From contig JACKEO010000001.1 of the NCBI GenBank assembly GCA_020632955.1, forward strand, positions 394,001 through 458,000: DNA of 64,000 bases, in the 5' to 3' direction. Positions 49,752-61,347 of this stretch are shown here, in pieces; position 1 is the first letter of the stretch, and every line of letters begins with the position of its first letter. The position numbers and the translations under genes were made by a program. The DNA comes from Alphaproteobacteria bacterium (GTDB lineage Bacteria > Myxococcota_A > UBA796 > GCA-2862545). Under the pieces are notes generated by a model, which saw nothing but the letters and a program-made list of their open reading frames with translations, did no database searches and had not been told where the DNA came from.

Positions 49752-52151
49752 ATGCGCTGCTCGCCCTGCCTGCTGCTCGCCCTGCTGGCCTGCACCGACG
49801 CCCCCGAGGACGCCGAGGACACCGACACCGGGGAGCTCGCTCCCGATCCCTTCTGGACCGACCTGGGCGAGGGCCCGCCCGCGATCCCGCCAGCCCTGGG
49901 CCTGCCCGCCGACGCGCCCGCCCCGTCCGGGCTCTGGAGCGCGCCCGACCCGGCGCGCACGTCTGCCGAGGGCACCTCCCACCTGGGCTACTTCGCCGTG
50001 GGCAACGGCTCGCTTTTCGGCGTCGTCGGCGTCGGCATCCCCGCGAACACGCTCCACGGGGTCACGGGTCCCGACTACGACAAGGCCCAGGATGCCTACT
50101 GGCCCGACGTGGGCCTGCAGCTGGTGCGCGGCGGGGTGCCGCTCACGCCCACCCGCGAAGCGGTGTTCCGCCTGGAGGGCACGGCGGTGGTGCTCACCCG
50201 CCTCGAGGCCGAGGGCCTCGCACTGTGGACCCTGGACGCCGCGGTGTGGTCGGGCGCCTGGCCGGCACCTCCCGACGCCGACGTGCCGCTCGGCCATCGC
50301 TGGATCGTGCGCCGCGTGCTCGTGGAGGACCTCGACGGCCAGGGTGTGCCGCCCGACGTGGAGGTGCGCACGACCACGGGTTCCGCCTTCGCGGCCGAGG
50401 GCGCCTGGCTCCGACGGGACCAGCCCGGTCGCACCCTCTGGGTGGGCGAGCGCGACGAAGGCGCCCCACGGGGCACGGTGGCCGACGGGGCATGGCGGGC
50501 GCCGGCGGGCGACCTCGGGACGCCGGTCGAGCTGCTCGTGGGTGCCACCTACGACGGCGAGACGCTCGCGGACCTGCCGCGCCCCGCGCCCGACGCCCTG
50601 GGGGCGACAGTGGAGCGGTGGCGGACGTGGTCGGCGCAGGGGATGCAGCTCACCGAGGGACCCGCCCGCCTGCGCGCCCTGCTCGACGCCAACAAGGTGG
50701 CCATCCGCACCCAGCTCGCGGCGCGCGGCGAGCCCTGCCCGATGGTCTTCTACACCCGCATGTGGAACCGCGATCTCATCGGCCCGGTGCGCCTCTTCCT
50801 CGCGCTCGGGCTGGAGGACGACGCCACGGCCATGCTCGACGCCCACTGGACGGCCGTGCGGCAGGCGGGCGACCTCGCCAACTCCTACGCGAGCCACCGT
50901 GATCCGCGCGACGTGACCACCACCCCCGACTTCGAGGCGAGGACCACGCCCTACGACGGTCGCAGCCGCGCCGAGGGTCCGAGCTACACCCCCCTGGCCT
51001 ACCAGGCCCTGTGGCGCGCCACCGGTCGGGCCGACCGCGGCCTCGAGCGCCTCGGCCTGCTCGTGCGGGCCGTGCGGGGGCAGGAGCGCGCCAACGGCCT
51101 GCTCCCCTTCAGCGGCGACGAGACCTTCCGTCCCCAGATGGCCACCTCCTTCGGCCTGCCGATCACCTTCCTCTTCGAGGAGGAGACGTGGTCGGCGAAC
51201 TCGGGCCTGCTCTGGGTGGCGGCGGCCGAGGCCGTGCAGGCGCTGGCCACCGAGGCAGGGCGCACCGACCTCGTCGACGAGCTCGGGCCGGCCGTCACGC
51301 AGGTCCGGGAAGCCACCGAGACCACCTTCCGCCAGGCCGACGGCAGCCTGCTCCCCTTCGTCTTCCAGGACGGGACCCCGCCGCCGCCCTCGCCCTACCC
51401 GGACGTGGCGCTCAAGGAGGCCTGGTCGGGCTACCGTGCCCCGCTCGACCCGGCCCACCTGCGGGCCGTCGACGCCACGGTCGACGCGATCTGGGACCCC
51501 GAGGGCCTCTTCCTCGCCCCGCTCGACCCCAGCTACGTGGGCTTCGCGGGTCTCGACATCGAGCGCGGCATCATGGCCGGGATGAGCCCCGGCTACGGCA
51601 CCTGGACCCTGGCCCGCACCTTCCGACCGGAGCTGGCGGACGCGGCGCGCTTCCTCGCCAGCGCCGTCGACCCCGGCGGCACCTGGCCCGAGGTGCTGGT
51701 GGTGGACGACCGCTCGGGGCTCACCCCCTTCTACCTGGGCACCGGCTTCACCGAGACCTGGGCCCGCTACCGTCCGTGGGAGGGCGGCATCGACATGGAG
51801 GCCCTGCTGGTGGCCGCCCTCGGTCTCGAGGCCGACGCGCGCACGGGCACGCTGCGCCTCTCGCCCGGCCTCCCGGGGATGGGTCCGTTGAGGGCGGAGG
51901 GCGTGCCGGTGGGCGCGGTCCGCGTGGACGTGCACCACCTGCCCGGCCCCACGCGCCACGCCCTCGAGGTGCGCGCGACCGCGCCCGTCACCGTGCGGCT
52001 CGAGGTGTGCGCACGCGGCGAGGTCACCGCCGACGGCGAGCCCCTCGCCACCGAGGTGCTCGTGGACGACGCCGTGCGCCACGTGGTGGCCGCCGAGCTC
52101 GCGCTCGACGACACCCCCGTCACCCTCGCCTGGCCCGCCGCCTGCCGGTAG
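49752..52151 (+). CDS. six-hairpin glycosidase lipoprotein (GH37/GH63-like)
   Basis: 799 residues. MRCSPCLLLALLAC is a lipobox (LLAC), then an Asp/Thr linker. Residues ~70-300 form a beta-rich N-domain (TSHLGYFAVGNGSLFGVVG). The (alpha/alpha)6 barrel follows, with VFYTRMWNRDLIGPVRLFLALG, LANSYASHRD, FEEETWSANSGLLWVAA and MSPGYGTWTLARTF, as in trehalase, GH63 and GH15-like enzymes. A small beta domain ends the protein. Candidate acid and base residues are the Asp of MWNRDL and the Glu of FEEETW. Substrate unknown; an alpha-glucoside is likely. It is just downstream of the YhhN gene. Confidence 0.78.
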   Translation: MRCSPCLLLALLACTDAPEDAEDTDTGELAPDPFWTDLGEGPPAIPPALGLPADAPAPSGLWSAPDPARTSAEGTSHLGYFAVGNGSLFGVVGVGIPANTLHGVTGPDYDKAQDAYWPDVGLQLVRGGVPLTPTREAVFRLEGTAVVLTRLEAEGLALWTLDAAVWSGAWPAPPDADVPLGHRWIVRRVLVEDLDGQGVPPDVEVRTTTGSAFAAEGAWLRRDQPGRTLWVGERDEGAPRGTVADGAWRAPAGDLGTPVELLVGATYDGETLADLPRPAPDALGATVERWRTWSAQGMQLTEGPARLRALLDANKVAIRTQLAARGEPCPMVFYTRMWNRDLIGPVRLFLALGLEDDATAMLDAHWTAVRQAGDLANSYASHRDPRDVTTTPDFEARTTPYDGRSRAEGPSYTPLAYQALWRATGRADRGLERLGLLVRAVRGQERANGLLPFSGDETFRPQMATSFGLPITFLFEEETWSANSGLLWVAAAEAVQALATEAGRTDLVDELGPAVTQVREATETTFRQADGSLLPFVFQDGTPPPPSPYPDVALKEAWSGYRAPLDPAHLRAVDATVDAIWDPEGLFLAPLDPSYVGFAGLDIERGIMAGMSPGYGTWTLARTFRPELADAARFLASAVDPGGTWPEVLVVDDRSGLTPFYLGTGFTETWARYRPWEGGIDMEALLVAALGLEADARTGTLRLSPGLPGMGPLRAEGVPVGAVRVDVHHLPGPTRHALEVRATAPVTVRLEVCARGEVTADGEPLATEVLVDDAVRHVVAAELALDDTPVTLAWPAACR

Positions 52152-52199
52152 CGCGGGGCAGGCAGGTCGACGGGCCGACGGGGGCGCGCGCGTCGGGAG

Positions 52200-55238
<3,039 letters not shown>

Positions 55239-55463
55239 TGGACCCCCAGAGCCCGTTTCGCGCAGTCTACCCCGCGCGCACCAGCCTACCAAGCACGCGA
55301 TCCCCTCCCCGAGCCGATCCGCGGGCTCTGCCGCCCGCGACCGGGAGGTCTCGTCGGGGTCTCCGGCGATCGGCGCACGTCCCGCTGCGCGCGCAGGACC
55401 GCCTCCGGTGTAGCGTTTCGTACGTGCCCATCGCCCCGACGCGGGCAGGGATAGGGACCCGCC

Positions 55464-56144
55464 ATGGCCGCCAGGATCCTCCTCGTCGAAGACGATCGCG
55501 AGCTCGCGCAGCTCACCGCCGAGTACCTCACGAGCCAGGGCTTCGTGGTCGACCTCGCGTACGACGGGCGCGACGTCGCCGCGCGGGTGCTCGCCTGCCC
55601 GCCCGACGCGCTGGTCCTCGACCTGGGCCTGCCGGGGCGCGACGGCCTCGAGATCTGCCGCGACGTGCGCAAGGACTACGCCGGCCCGATCGTGATGCTC
55701 ACCGCGCGCGCCGACGAGCTCGACGAGATCGTCGGGCTCGAGCACGGCGCCGACGACTACATCGGCAAGCCGGCCAGCCCGCGCAAGCTGGCCCTCCGCC
55801 TGGAGGCGGTGCTGCGCCGCAACCGGCTGGCCGAGCCGCAGGAGGCCTACGAGGACGCCGACCTGTCGCTGGACCCGGCGCGACGGGCCCTCGTGGTGCG
55901 GGGCACGCAGGTGGACGTCACCGCGGCGGAGTTCGAGCTGGTCGCCCTGCTCGTGAGCCACATGGGGCGGCCCCTCTCTCGCGATGCCTACTTCCGGCAC
56001 GCCACGGGCGCGCCCTACGACGGCCTCGACCGGGGCATGGACATCCGCATGAGCCACGTGCGCCGCAAGCTGCTGGCGGGCGGGCTGCCTCCCGCGCGCC
56101 TCTCCACGATCCGGGGCGTCGGGTACCAGCTCAACCTCCCGTGA
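55464..56144 (+). CDS. OmpR-family response regulator
   Basis: 226 residues. Receiver domain: acidic pocket E9-D10-D11, phosphoacceptor D53 (LVLDLGLPG), Thr in MLTARAD and Lys in GADDYIGKPASP. The winged-helix DNA-binding domain is at about 130-226 (ALVVRGTQVDVTAAEFELVALLVSHMGRPLSRDAYF ... MSHVRRKLLAGG ... TIRGVGYQLN). It resembles RstA/CpxR-type regulators. It is followed 10 bases later by two tandem kinase genes, and divergent from the PPC lipoprotein gene, which may be a target. Confidence 0.92.
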   Translation: MAARILLVEDDRELAQLTAEYLTSQGFVVDLAYDGRDVAARVLACPPDALVLDLGLPGRDGLEICRDVRKDYAGPIVMLTARADELDEIVGLEHGADDYIGKPASPRKLALRLEAVLRRNRLAEPQEAYEDADLSLDPARRALVVRGTQVDVTAAEFELVALLVSHMGRPLSRDAYFRHATGAPYDGLDRGMDIRMSHVRRKLLAGGLPPARLSTIRGVGYQLNLP

Positions 56145-56154
56145 GCGGCCCTCG

Positions 56155-57414
56155 GTGACGGCGGCGATCCACCGGCTGAGCGGCGAGTTCGTCGACCCCG
56201 TGGACGAGGCGGCCTTCCTGGAGGCCACCCACGCCCACCGCCTGCTGCGCACCCGCCTCGTCTACGCCCTCGGCGCGGTCACCTGGCTGCTCTTCCTGGT
56301 GTCGGACCTGACCATCGCCGACCCGGCCACGCGCGCGCTGTGCGCCGGCCTGCGCGTGGTCGCGGTGCTCCCGGGCCTGGGACTGCTCGTGCTGCGCACC
56401 CCGGGCCCCACCACCCTCCAGACCTCCGCGGGCCTGTCGGTGGCCGCCTGGTTCGCGGTGCAGGGCGTGCTCGACCTCGTCCACCCGCACACCGACGACC
56501 GCCTCCTCGTGGCGATGGCCGGCCTCGCCTCGGTGAACGTGCTGTGCACGGTGCACAGCTTCCGGTGGCTGGTGGGCTCCACCCTGCTGCTGGTGCTGCC
56601 CCTCGTGCCGCTCTGGGCTACCGCCACGCAGGCCGACGACGCCGCGATCGTGAGCGCCGTGCTGCTGTCGGCGGCGATGATCGCGGCCAGCCTCTACTTC
56701 CACGGCACCTTCAACACCGTGATGCGGCAGCGCCAGCGTGCGCTCTGGCAGGTGGAGGCCCAGGTGGGCGCCCGCGAGCGCCTGCTGTCGGCGCTGGCCC
56801 ACGAGCTGCGCACGCCGATGGCCAAGGCACGCATGCGCGTGGCGCTGGCCCAGGACGCCCCGCAGCGACGGGAGGAGCACCTCACCCGGATCGACGCCGA
56901 CCTCGAGCACCTCACCGACCTCGTCGACGGGGTCTTCCGGCTGGGCAAGCTCGACGAGAGCGCGCGCACCTCGGTGCGGGAGCCCGTGTCCTGCCGCGCG
57001 CTGGTGCGCGCCGCGGCGGAGTCCCTCGGCGGCCTGTCCCCCGACGTGGAGGTGGAGGTGGGCGACCTCCCCCCCACCCCTCTGCTCGTCGACCACCAGC
57101 TCCTGCGCGCCGCCCTGCAGAGCCTGGGCTCGAACGCGGTACGGCACGCGCGCGGCCACGTGCGGCTGGAGGCCCACCCCGTGGATCAGGGCATGGCCTT
57201 CGACGTGAGCGACGACGGGCCGGGCGTGCCCGCCGAGGACCGGGAGCGCATCTTCGACCCCTTCGTGCAGGCCGGCGCAGAGGGCGAGGCGGGTCACCTG
57301 GGCCTGGGGCTCGCCATCGCCCGACGCATCGCAGAGGCGCACGGCGGCACGCTCACCGTGGACGACGGCCCGCTCGGCGGCGCGCGCTTCCGGCTCGTGG
57401 TGGCCACGGGGTGA
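56155..57414 (+). CDS. sensor histidine kinase (complete)
   Basis: 419 residues from GTG 56155. The first ~190 residues contain five to six hydrophobic segments and no large extracellular loop, so it senses membrane or intramembrane signals. H-box: LLSALAHELRTPMAKARM with H216. N-box: LQSLGSNAVRHA. G1: VSDDGPGVP; F: FDPFVQAG; G2: HLGLGLAIARRIAEAHGG. All ATP-binding boxes are present, so it should phosphorylate the adjacent OmpR-type regulator. The stop overlaps the second kinase start (GTGA). Confidence 0.9.
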   Translation: MTAAIHRLSGEFVDPVDEAAFLEATHAHRLLRTRLVYALGAVTWLLFLVSDLTIADPATRALCAGLRVVAVLPGLGLLVLRTPGPTTLQTSAGLSVAAWFAVQGVLDLVHPHTDDRLLVAMAGLASVNVLCTVHSFRWLVGSTLLLVLPLVPLWATATQADDAAIVSAVLLSAAMIAASLYFHGTFNTVMRQRQRALWQVEAQVGARERLLSALAHELRTPMAKARMRVALAQDAPQRREEHLTRIDADLEHLTDLVDGVFRLGKLDESARTSVREPVSCRALVRAAAESLGGLSPDVEVEVGDLPPTPLLVDHQLLRAALQSLGSNAVRHARGHVRLEAHPVDQGMAFDVSDDGPGVPAEDRERIFDPFVQAGAEGEAGHLGLGLAIARRIAEAHGGTLTVDDGPLGGARFRLVVATG

Positions 57415-58652
57415 GCACCGCGCCTGCCATCGACCCGTGGACCGGTGCCTTCGTCGATGCGGCGAAGGAGGACGCCTACCTGAGGGAGACGGCCTCGGCG
57501 CGCGAGGCGCGGGCCCGCTCGGGCGTGGCCCTCTTCGCCGCGGTGTGGCTGGCCTGGATCGCCAAGGACGTCATCTCCGCGCCGCAGGCCTGGGGCTGGA
57601 TCGCGCTCCTCCGCGCGGTGGCGTTGCTCCCCGCGTTGCGTCTGTGGCGGGTGCCCGCGCACGAGGACCCGCGCATCCTCCAGCGGCAGCTCGCGTGGAA
57701 CGCCGCCTTCGTCGCCCTCGTCGTGAACGTGCCCACCCTGCTCTACACCCACCTCGACGGCCAGGTGATCGCCACCCGCCTGGGTCTCGTGTTCGCGATG
57801 ACCGCGTGGCTCACCCTGGGTGCGGGCGCGCTGCTCGCCGTGGACCTGCTCATCGTGATCCCCGGCCTGCTCATCTGGGCCGCGCGGAGCCACCCCACGC
57901 CGGGCTCCCTCCTCGCCACGATGCTGGTGCTCCTCGGCACCGTGGCGGCCTCGGCCCTCTTCCACGCGCTCGCGAACGCCCTCATGCGCGATCACCAGGC
58001 GGCCCTCTGGTCGGCCGAGGAGCAGGTGCGTGCGCGGGAGCAGCTCGTCGAGGCCCTCGCCCACGAGCTGCACCGCCCCCTGGGCACGGCCCGGATGCAC
58101 GTCCGCCTCGCCCGGGAGCGCCCCGACGCCGCCCCACGCTTCCTCAAGCACGTCGACAAGGACCTCGAGCGCCTCACCGAGCGCATCTCGAGCGTGCTCC
58201 GGCTGGGCCGGGTGCAGCGCGGGGCCCAGGGCACCACCGAGGTGCTGCTGTCCGACCTGTGTCGTGCCGTGGAGTCCGAGCTGTCCGAGCGCACCCAGCC
58301 GGTGCGCCTCGACGTGGTGCTGCAGGCCGACGGCACGGTGCGCGCCGACTTCCTGCTCCTCCGCGACGCGGTGGTGAGCCTGGTGGTGCAGGCCCTGGAG
58401 CGCGCCACCGAGGGGGTGCGCCTCGAGCTGTCGGCCGGCCACCCGCAGGCCGCCGTGGTGATCGACGACGACGGCGACCCGCCCGACGCGGAGGCCGACC
58501 CGAAGCGCGCGGGCCCCCAGGCGAAGCGCGACTTCAGCGTGGCCATGGCGCGCCGCATCGCCCAGGCCCACGGCGGCGACCTGCGCATCTCGCGCAGCGC
58601 GCTCGGCGGCACCTGCGTCACCCTCACCCTCGCCTCGGCCCTCGGCGAGTAG
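57411..58652 (+). CDS. second, degenerate sensor histidine kinase
   Basis: 413 residues from a GTG on the upstream stop. Same architecture as the first kinase: several hydrophobic segments, then VEALAHELHRPLGTARMHVRLA with the phospho-His H218 kept. The ATPase domain is degenerate: the N-box region is VVSLVVQALERATEG without the Asn, G1 is IDDDGDPPDA instead of DxGxG, and the G2 position reads AKRDFSVAMARRIAQAHGG without GLGL. It is probably unable to bind ATP normally. It may act as a phospho-acceptor, phosphatase or dimer partner for the first kinase; the intact His argues against simple decay. Confidence 0.83.
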   Translation: MSTAPAIDPWTGAFVDAAKEDAYLRETASAREARARSGVALFAAVWLAWIAKDVISAPQAWGWIALLRAVALLPALRLWRVPAHEDPRILQRQLAWNAAFVALVVNVPTLLYTHLDGQVIATRLGLVFAMTAWLTLGAGALLAVDLLIVIPGLLIWAARSHPTPGSLLATMLVLLGTVAASALFHALANALMRDHQAALWSAEEQVRAREQLVEALAHELHRPLGTARMHVRLARERPDAAPRFLKHVDKDLERLTERISSVLRLGRVQRGAQGTTEVLLSDLCRAVESELSERTQPVRLDVVLQADGTVRADFLLLRDAVVSLVVQALERATEGVRLELSAGHPQAAVVIDDDGDPPDAEADPKRAGPQAKRDFSVAMARRIAQAHGGDLRISRSALGGTCVTLTLASALGE

Positions 58653-58661
58653 TCCTCCTGC

Positions 58662-60113
58662 TCAGGGCTCCTCGGGACAGCGGTCGTCGACGATGCGGTG
58701 GAAGGCGATGCCGCGCGGGGGCAGGTCGACGAAGCGCTGCTCCTGGCCCGCCAGATCGGGCAGGCGGCCGTCCTCGCCTGCGGTGAGCACCCGGTCGTTG
58801 AGGCGCACCACGTCGCCCTGCAGCTCGTCCGACGCGAGGTTCCAGGTGAAGCCGTACCCCTCCACGGCCAGCGGCACGTCGGCCAGGTTGATCAGCGCGA
58901 GCGACAGCCCTCCCTCCGGGTGGCAGTGCGCGTAGGCGCGCAGCTCGGGGTCGGCGCTCTGCACGTCGACCACCACGGACCCCATCACCCGCTTCCAGAT
59001 CAGGCTCGCCCAGGCGTCCGGCCGCAGGGCCAGCGTGTCGTCGTCGAGCAGGCCGTAGTCGCTGCCCGACAGGTTCTGGCGCACCGCCAGACGGTGACCG
59101 CGCCGCGCGAGCAGGCCCAGCTGGTCGACCCACCAGGCGGTGCTCGCCCAGGTGTCGCTCACGCCGGGCTCCCCGCCACACTGGGCGTTGCCGGACTCCC
59201 CCAGCCACACCTCGGCCTCCGGCAGGTGCAGGTCGCGCAGGCGCTCCACCTCGGCCGCCCACACCGCCGCCTCGTCCAGGGCCTCGGGTTCCTGCAGCAG
59301 CTCGGGCGTGGCGGCCCGGGTGGCCACCGGACACCGCCGCCCCTGCTGCGGGTAGTAGTGCCAGGTGATCGCGTCGAGACCGCCGCCCATCGCGGCGAGC
59401 GTGGGCTCCAGGTAGGGCACGATCTCGCCGGCCTCGGGCCAGAAGGCGACGGACGCCCCCACCAGCGGCACGCCCGGCGTGAGCTCGTCCCGCACGGCCA
59501 CCGCCACGGGCACGTCGGCCGCATAGGCCTCGGGCGGGTGGCCGAAGCCCAGCTGCAGCCGGAAGCCGTTCGGCTCGTTGCCGAGCTCCCAGGCGTGCAG
59601 GGGGTCGCCGCGGCCGGCCGCACGCGCCGCCAGCCGGCGGGCGGGCGCGGGATCCCAGCTCCCGTCGGGCAGGCGCGGACCCGGGCCGTCGTTCCAGGTG
59701 AACATCAGGTCGAGACCCGCCTCGGTGGCGAAGTCGGCGAGGTCGTCCCAGCGCGCGAGCTCGAGCACGGCGTCGTAGCCGTCGGGGAGCGGGTCGGGCG
59801 CGTCACCGTCCGCGTAGAACAGCCGGTCGGACTCGGTGCCCCCCACCCGCAGCACGCCGGGCGCGAGCGCTGCGGCGAAGGCCTTCAGGCCGGGCCGCGA
59901 CAGGTCGTAGGGGGCCACGGGCACCTCGGTCTCCTCGGCGTCGGCGTCCGGATTCCAGAAGCGCGACCCCACCACCTGGCCCAGATCGACGGCCACGGAG
60001 AGGAACCGGGGGTCGACCTCGCCCACCCGGTCGCCGATCCGGAGGTCGACCACGGTGCCGAGCGGTTCGGGCGCGCAGCCGGTGGCCAGGAGCAGCAGCA
60101 GACCGGAGATCAC
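58662..60113 (-). CDS. GH79-like (heparanase-type) glycosidase lipoprotein
   Basis: 483 residues from GTG 60113 (MISGLLLLLATGC; lipobox ATGC). The (beta/alpha)8 barrel shows VLRVGGTESDRLFY, LMFTWNDGPG, WELGNEPNGF (acid/base E180), ITWHYYPQQG and VWLGESGNAQ (nucleophile E306), which is the clan A pattern with heparanase-like context. A beta domain ends the protein (LALINLADVPL, PRGIAFHRI). It should cleave beta-glucuronides of acidic glycans outside the cell. The n-region lacks basic residues and the start has no ribosome site; see the short frame just upstream. Confidence 0.78.
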   Translation of the reverse strand: MISGLLLLLATGCAPEPLGTVVDLRIGDRVGEVDPRFLSVAVDLGQVVGSRFWNPDADAEETEVPVAPYDLSRPGLKAFAAALAPGVLRVGGTESDRLFYADGDAPDPLPDGYDAVLELARWDDLADFATEAGLDLMFTWNDGPGPRLPDGSWDPAPARRLAARAAGRGDPLHAWELGNEPNGFRLQLGFGHPPEAYAADVPVAVAVRDELTPGVPLVGASVAFWPEAGEIVPYLEPTLAAMGGGLDAITWHYYPQQGRRCPVATRAATPELLQEPEALDEAAVWAAEVERLRDLHLPEAEVWLGESGNAQCGGEPGVSDTWASTAWWVDQLGLLARRGHRLAVRQNLSGSDYGLLDDDTLALRPDAWASLIWKRVMGSVVVDVQSADPELRAYAHCHPEGGLSLALINLADVPLAVEGYGFTWNLASDELQGDVVRLNDRVLTAGEDGRLPDLAGQEQRFVDLPPRGIAFHRIVDDRCPEEP

Positions 60114-60154
60114 GCGACGACCGTCCCCCGCGCCGTGGTGCGCAGCCCGTCCAT
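60110..60154 (-). other. 14-codon leader frame coupled to the GH79-like gene
   Basis: ATG 60154 has a near-perfect AAGGAGG before it and encodes MDGLRTTARGTVVA; its TGA overlaps the GTG of the glycosidase gene (GTGA). Read with a one-base correction it would give the lipoprotein the basic n-region it lacks. It is therefore either a coupling leader peptide or the true N-terminus separated by a base error. Confidence 0.4.
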
Positions 60155-60265
60155 GGTTCCCTCCTTCGTGGCCTGCCCGGAGGCTACCCTCTCCTGTCGC
60201 CGCGCGCCGAGGGCTTCCACGCCCGGTCAGCGCGCGTCACGCCGCTTCACGGCTTGGCGAGACCT

Positions 60266-60289
60266 GCCGTCGGCACGCGCCGTCGGCAC
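60266..60289. repeat. 11-base direct repeat upstream of outer-membrane gene
   Basis: GCCGTCGGCAC occurs at 60266-60276 and 60279-60289, separated by GC, about 50 bases before ATG 60336. It may be a tandem protein site; no function is known. Confidence 0.35.
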
Positions 60290-60335
60290 CGGCGTCGCTA
60301 GGAGCCGCCCGGACTCCAGCCCCGGGACCGGACCC

Positions 60336-61172
60336 ATGCTCCTCGGCAGCCTCCTCCTCGCCACGGCCCACGCGGGCACCCCCGACGCCGACGACAGCCT
60401 GTTCAACCTCGACGACAAGCCCGTGGGCGTCGTGCTCCAGGCCGAGGTGGGCTTCCTGGCCACGCTGGACCACACCCTGCAGTTCGGCAAGGACGGCACG
60501 CGGGTGGACGTGCCCGACGAGCTCGGCCAGAGCACCCTCGCTCCCTTCCTGCGCTTCCAGGCCGACCTCGACATCGGCACGCGCCGCCGCAACACGATCA
60601 GCCTGCTGTACCAGCCGCTCGATCTCACCAGCCAGGTGGCGCCCGAGCGTGATCTGGTGGTGGGCGACGTCACCTTCCCCGCGGGTCGGGGTCTCGACTT
60701 CCGCTACGGCTTCAGCTTCTTCCGCGGCACCTGGCTCTACGACCTGCTCCCGGCCCGCGACAAGGAGGTGGCGCTCGGCCTCGGGCTGCAGATCCGCAAC
60801 GCCGACATCGTCTACGCGGCCCGCGACGGCAGCGCGGTGGTGGCCAGCCGCGACGTGGGGCCGGTGCCGCTGCTCGCCTTCCGCGGCAGGGGCACCCTCA
60901 CCCGTCGCCTCTGGATGGCGGGCGAGGTGCAGGGCTTCTATGCGCCGATCAAGTACCTCAACGGTACCGGCGCCGACGTGGAGGGGGCCATCGCCGACGC
61001 GAGCGTCAAGCTCGGGCTGGCCGCACCCAAGGGCACCGACGCCTTCCTGGCCGTGCGCTACGTCGGTGGCGGTGCGAGCGGCACCTCCAGCGCACCCGAC
61101 CCGTTCACGGACGGCTTCGTCGACAACTGGGTCCACTTCCTGAGCGTGAGCCTCGGGGTCCTCCTCCACTGA
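60336..61172 (+). CDS. outer-membrane beta-barrel-like protein
   Basis: 278 residues. MLLGSLLLATAHAGTP is a short signal peptide (AHA-GT). The mature part is made of amphipathic strands (NTISLLYQPLDL, LDFRYGFSFFRGTWLYDLL, EVALGLGLQIRNADIVYA, RLWMAGEVQGFYAP) and ends WVHFLSVSLGVLLH, with an aromatic-containing last strand as in barrels. No family recognised. It is divergent from the GH79-like gene, with 222 bases between start codons. Confidence 0.7.
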   Translation: MLLGSLLLATAHAGTPDADDSLFNLDDKPVGVVLQAEVGFLATLDHTLQFGKDGTRVDVPDELGQSTLAPFLRFQADLDIGTRRRNTISLLYQPLDLTSQVAPERDLVVGDVTFPAGRGLDFRYGFSFFRGTWLYDLLPARDKEVALGLGLQIRNADIVYAARDGSAVVASRDVGPVPLLAFRGRGTLTRRLWMAGEVQGFYAPIKYLNGTGADVEGAIADASVKLGLAAPKGTDAFLAVRYVGGGASGTSSAPDPFTDGFVDNWVHFLSVSLGVLLH

Positions 61173-61347
61173 CCGCGCCGCGAAACACGCGCTCGATCGT
61201 ACGTTTCCGGTACCCACGCAGGGGCGCGGCCCGATCTCGACGGGGATCGCCGCGCCTCTCGACCTTTCGTCATGGACCTGTCATGCTGCGAGCGACACGC
61301 GTCCTCCCGCTGGGGTGGGCGGTCGCGGCATGCAGGAAGGTCCCGTC

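Noticed and set aside
56155..58652. Tandem kinases as an assembly duplication
   Set aside because: The two kinases differ in most residues and in all ATPase boxes, so they are old paralogues.
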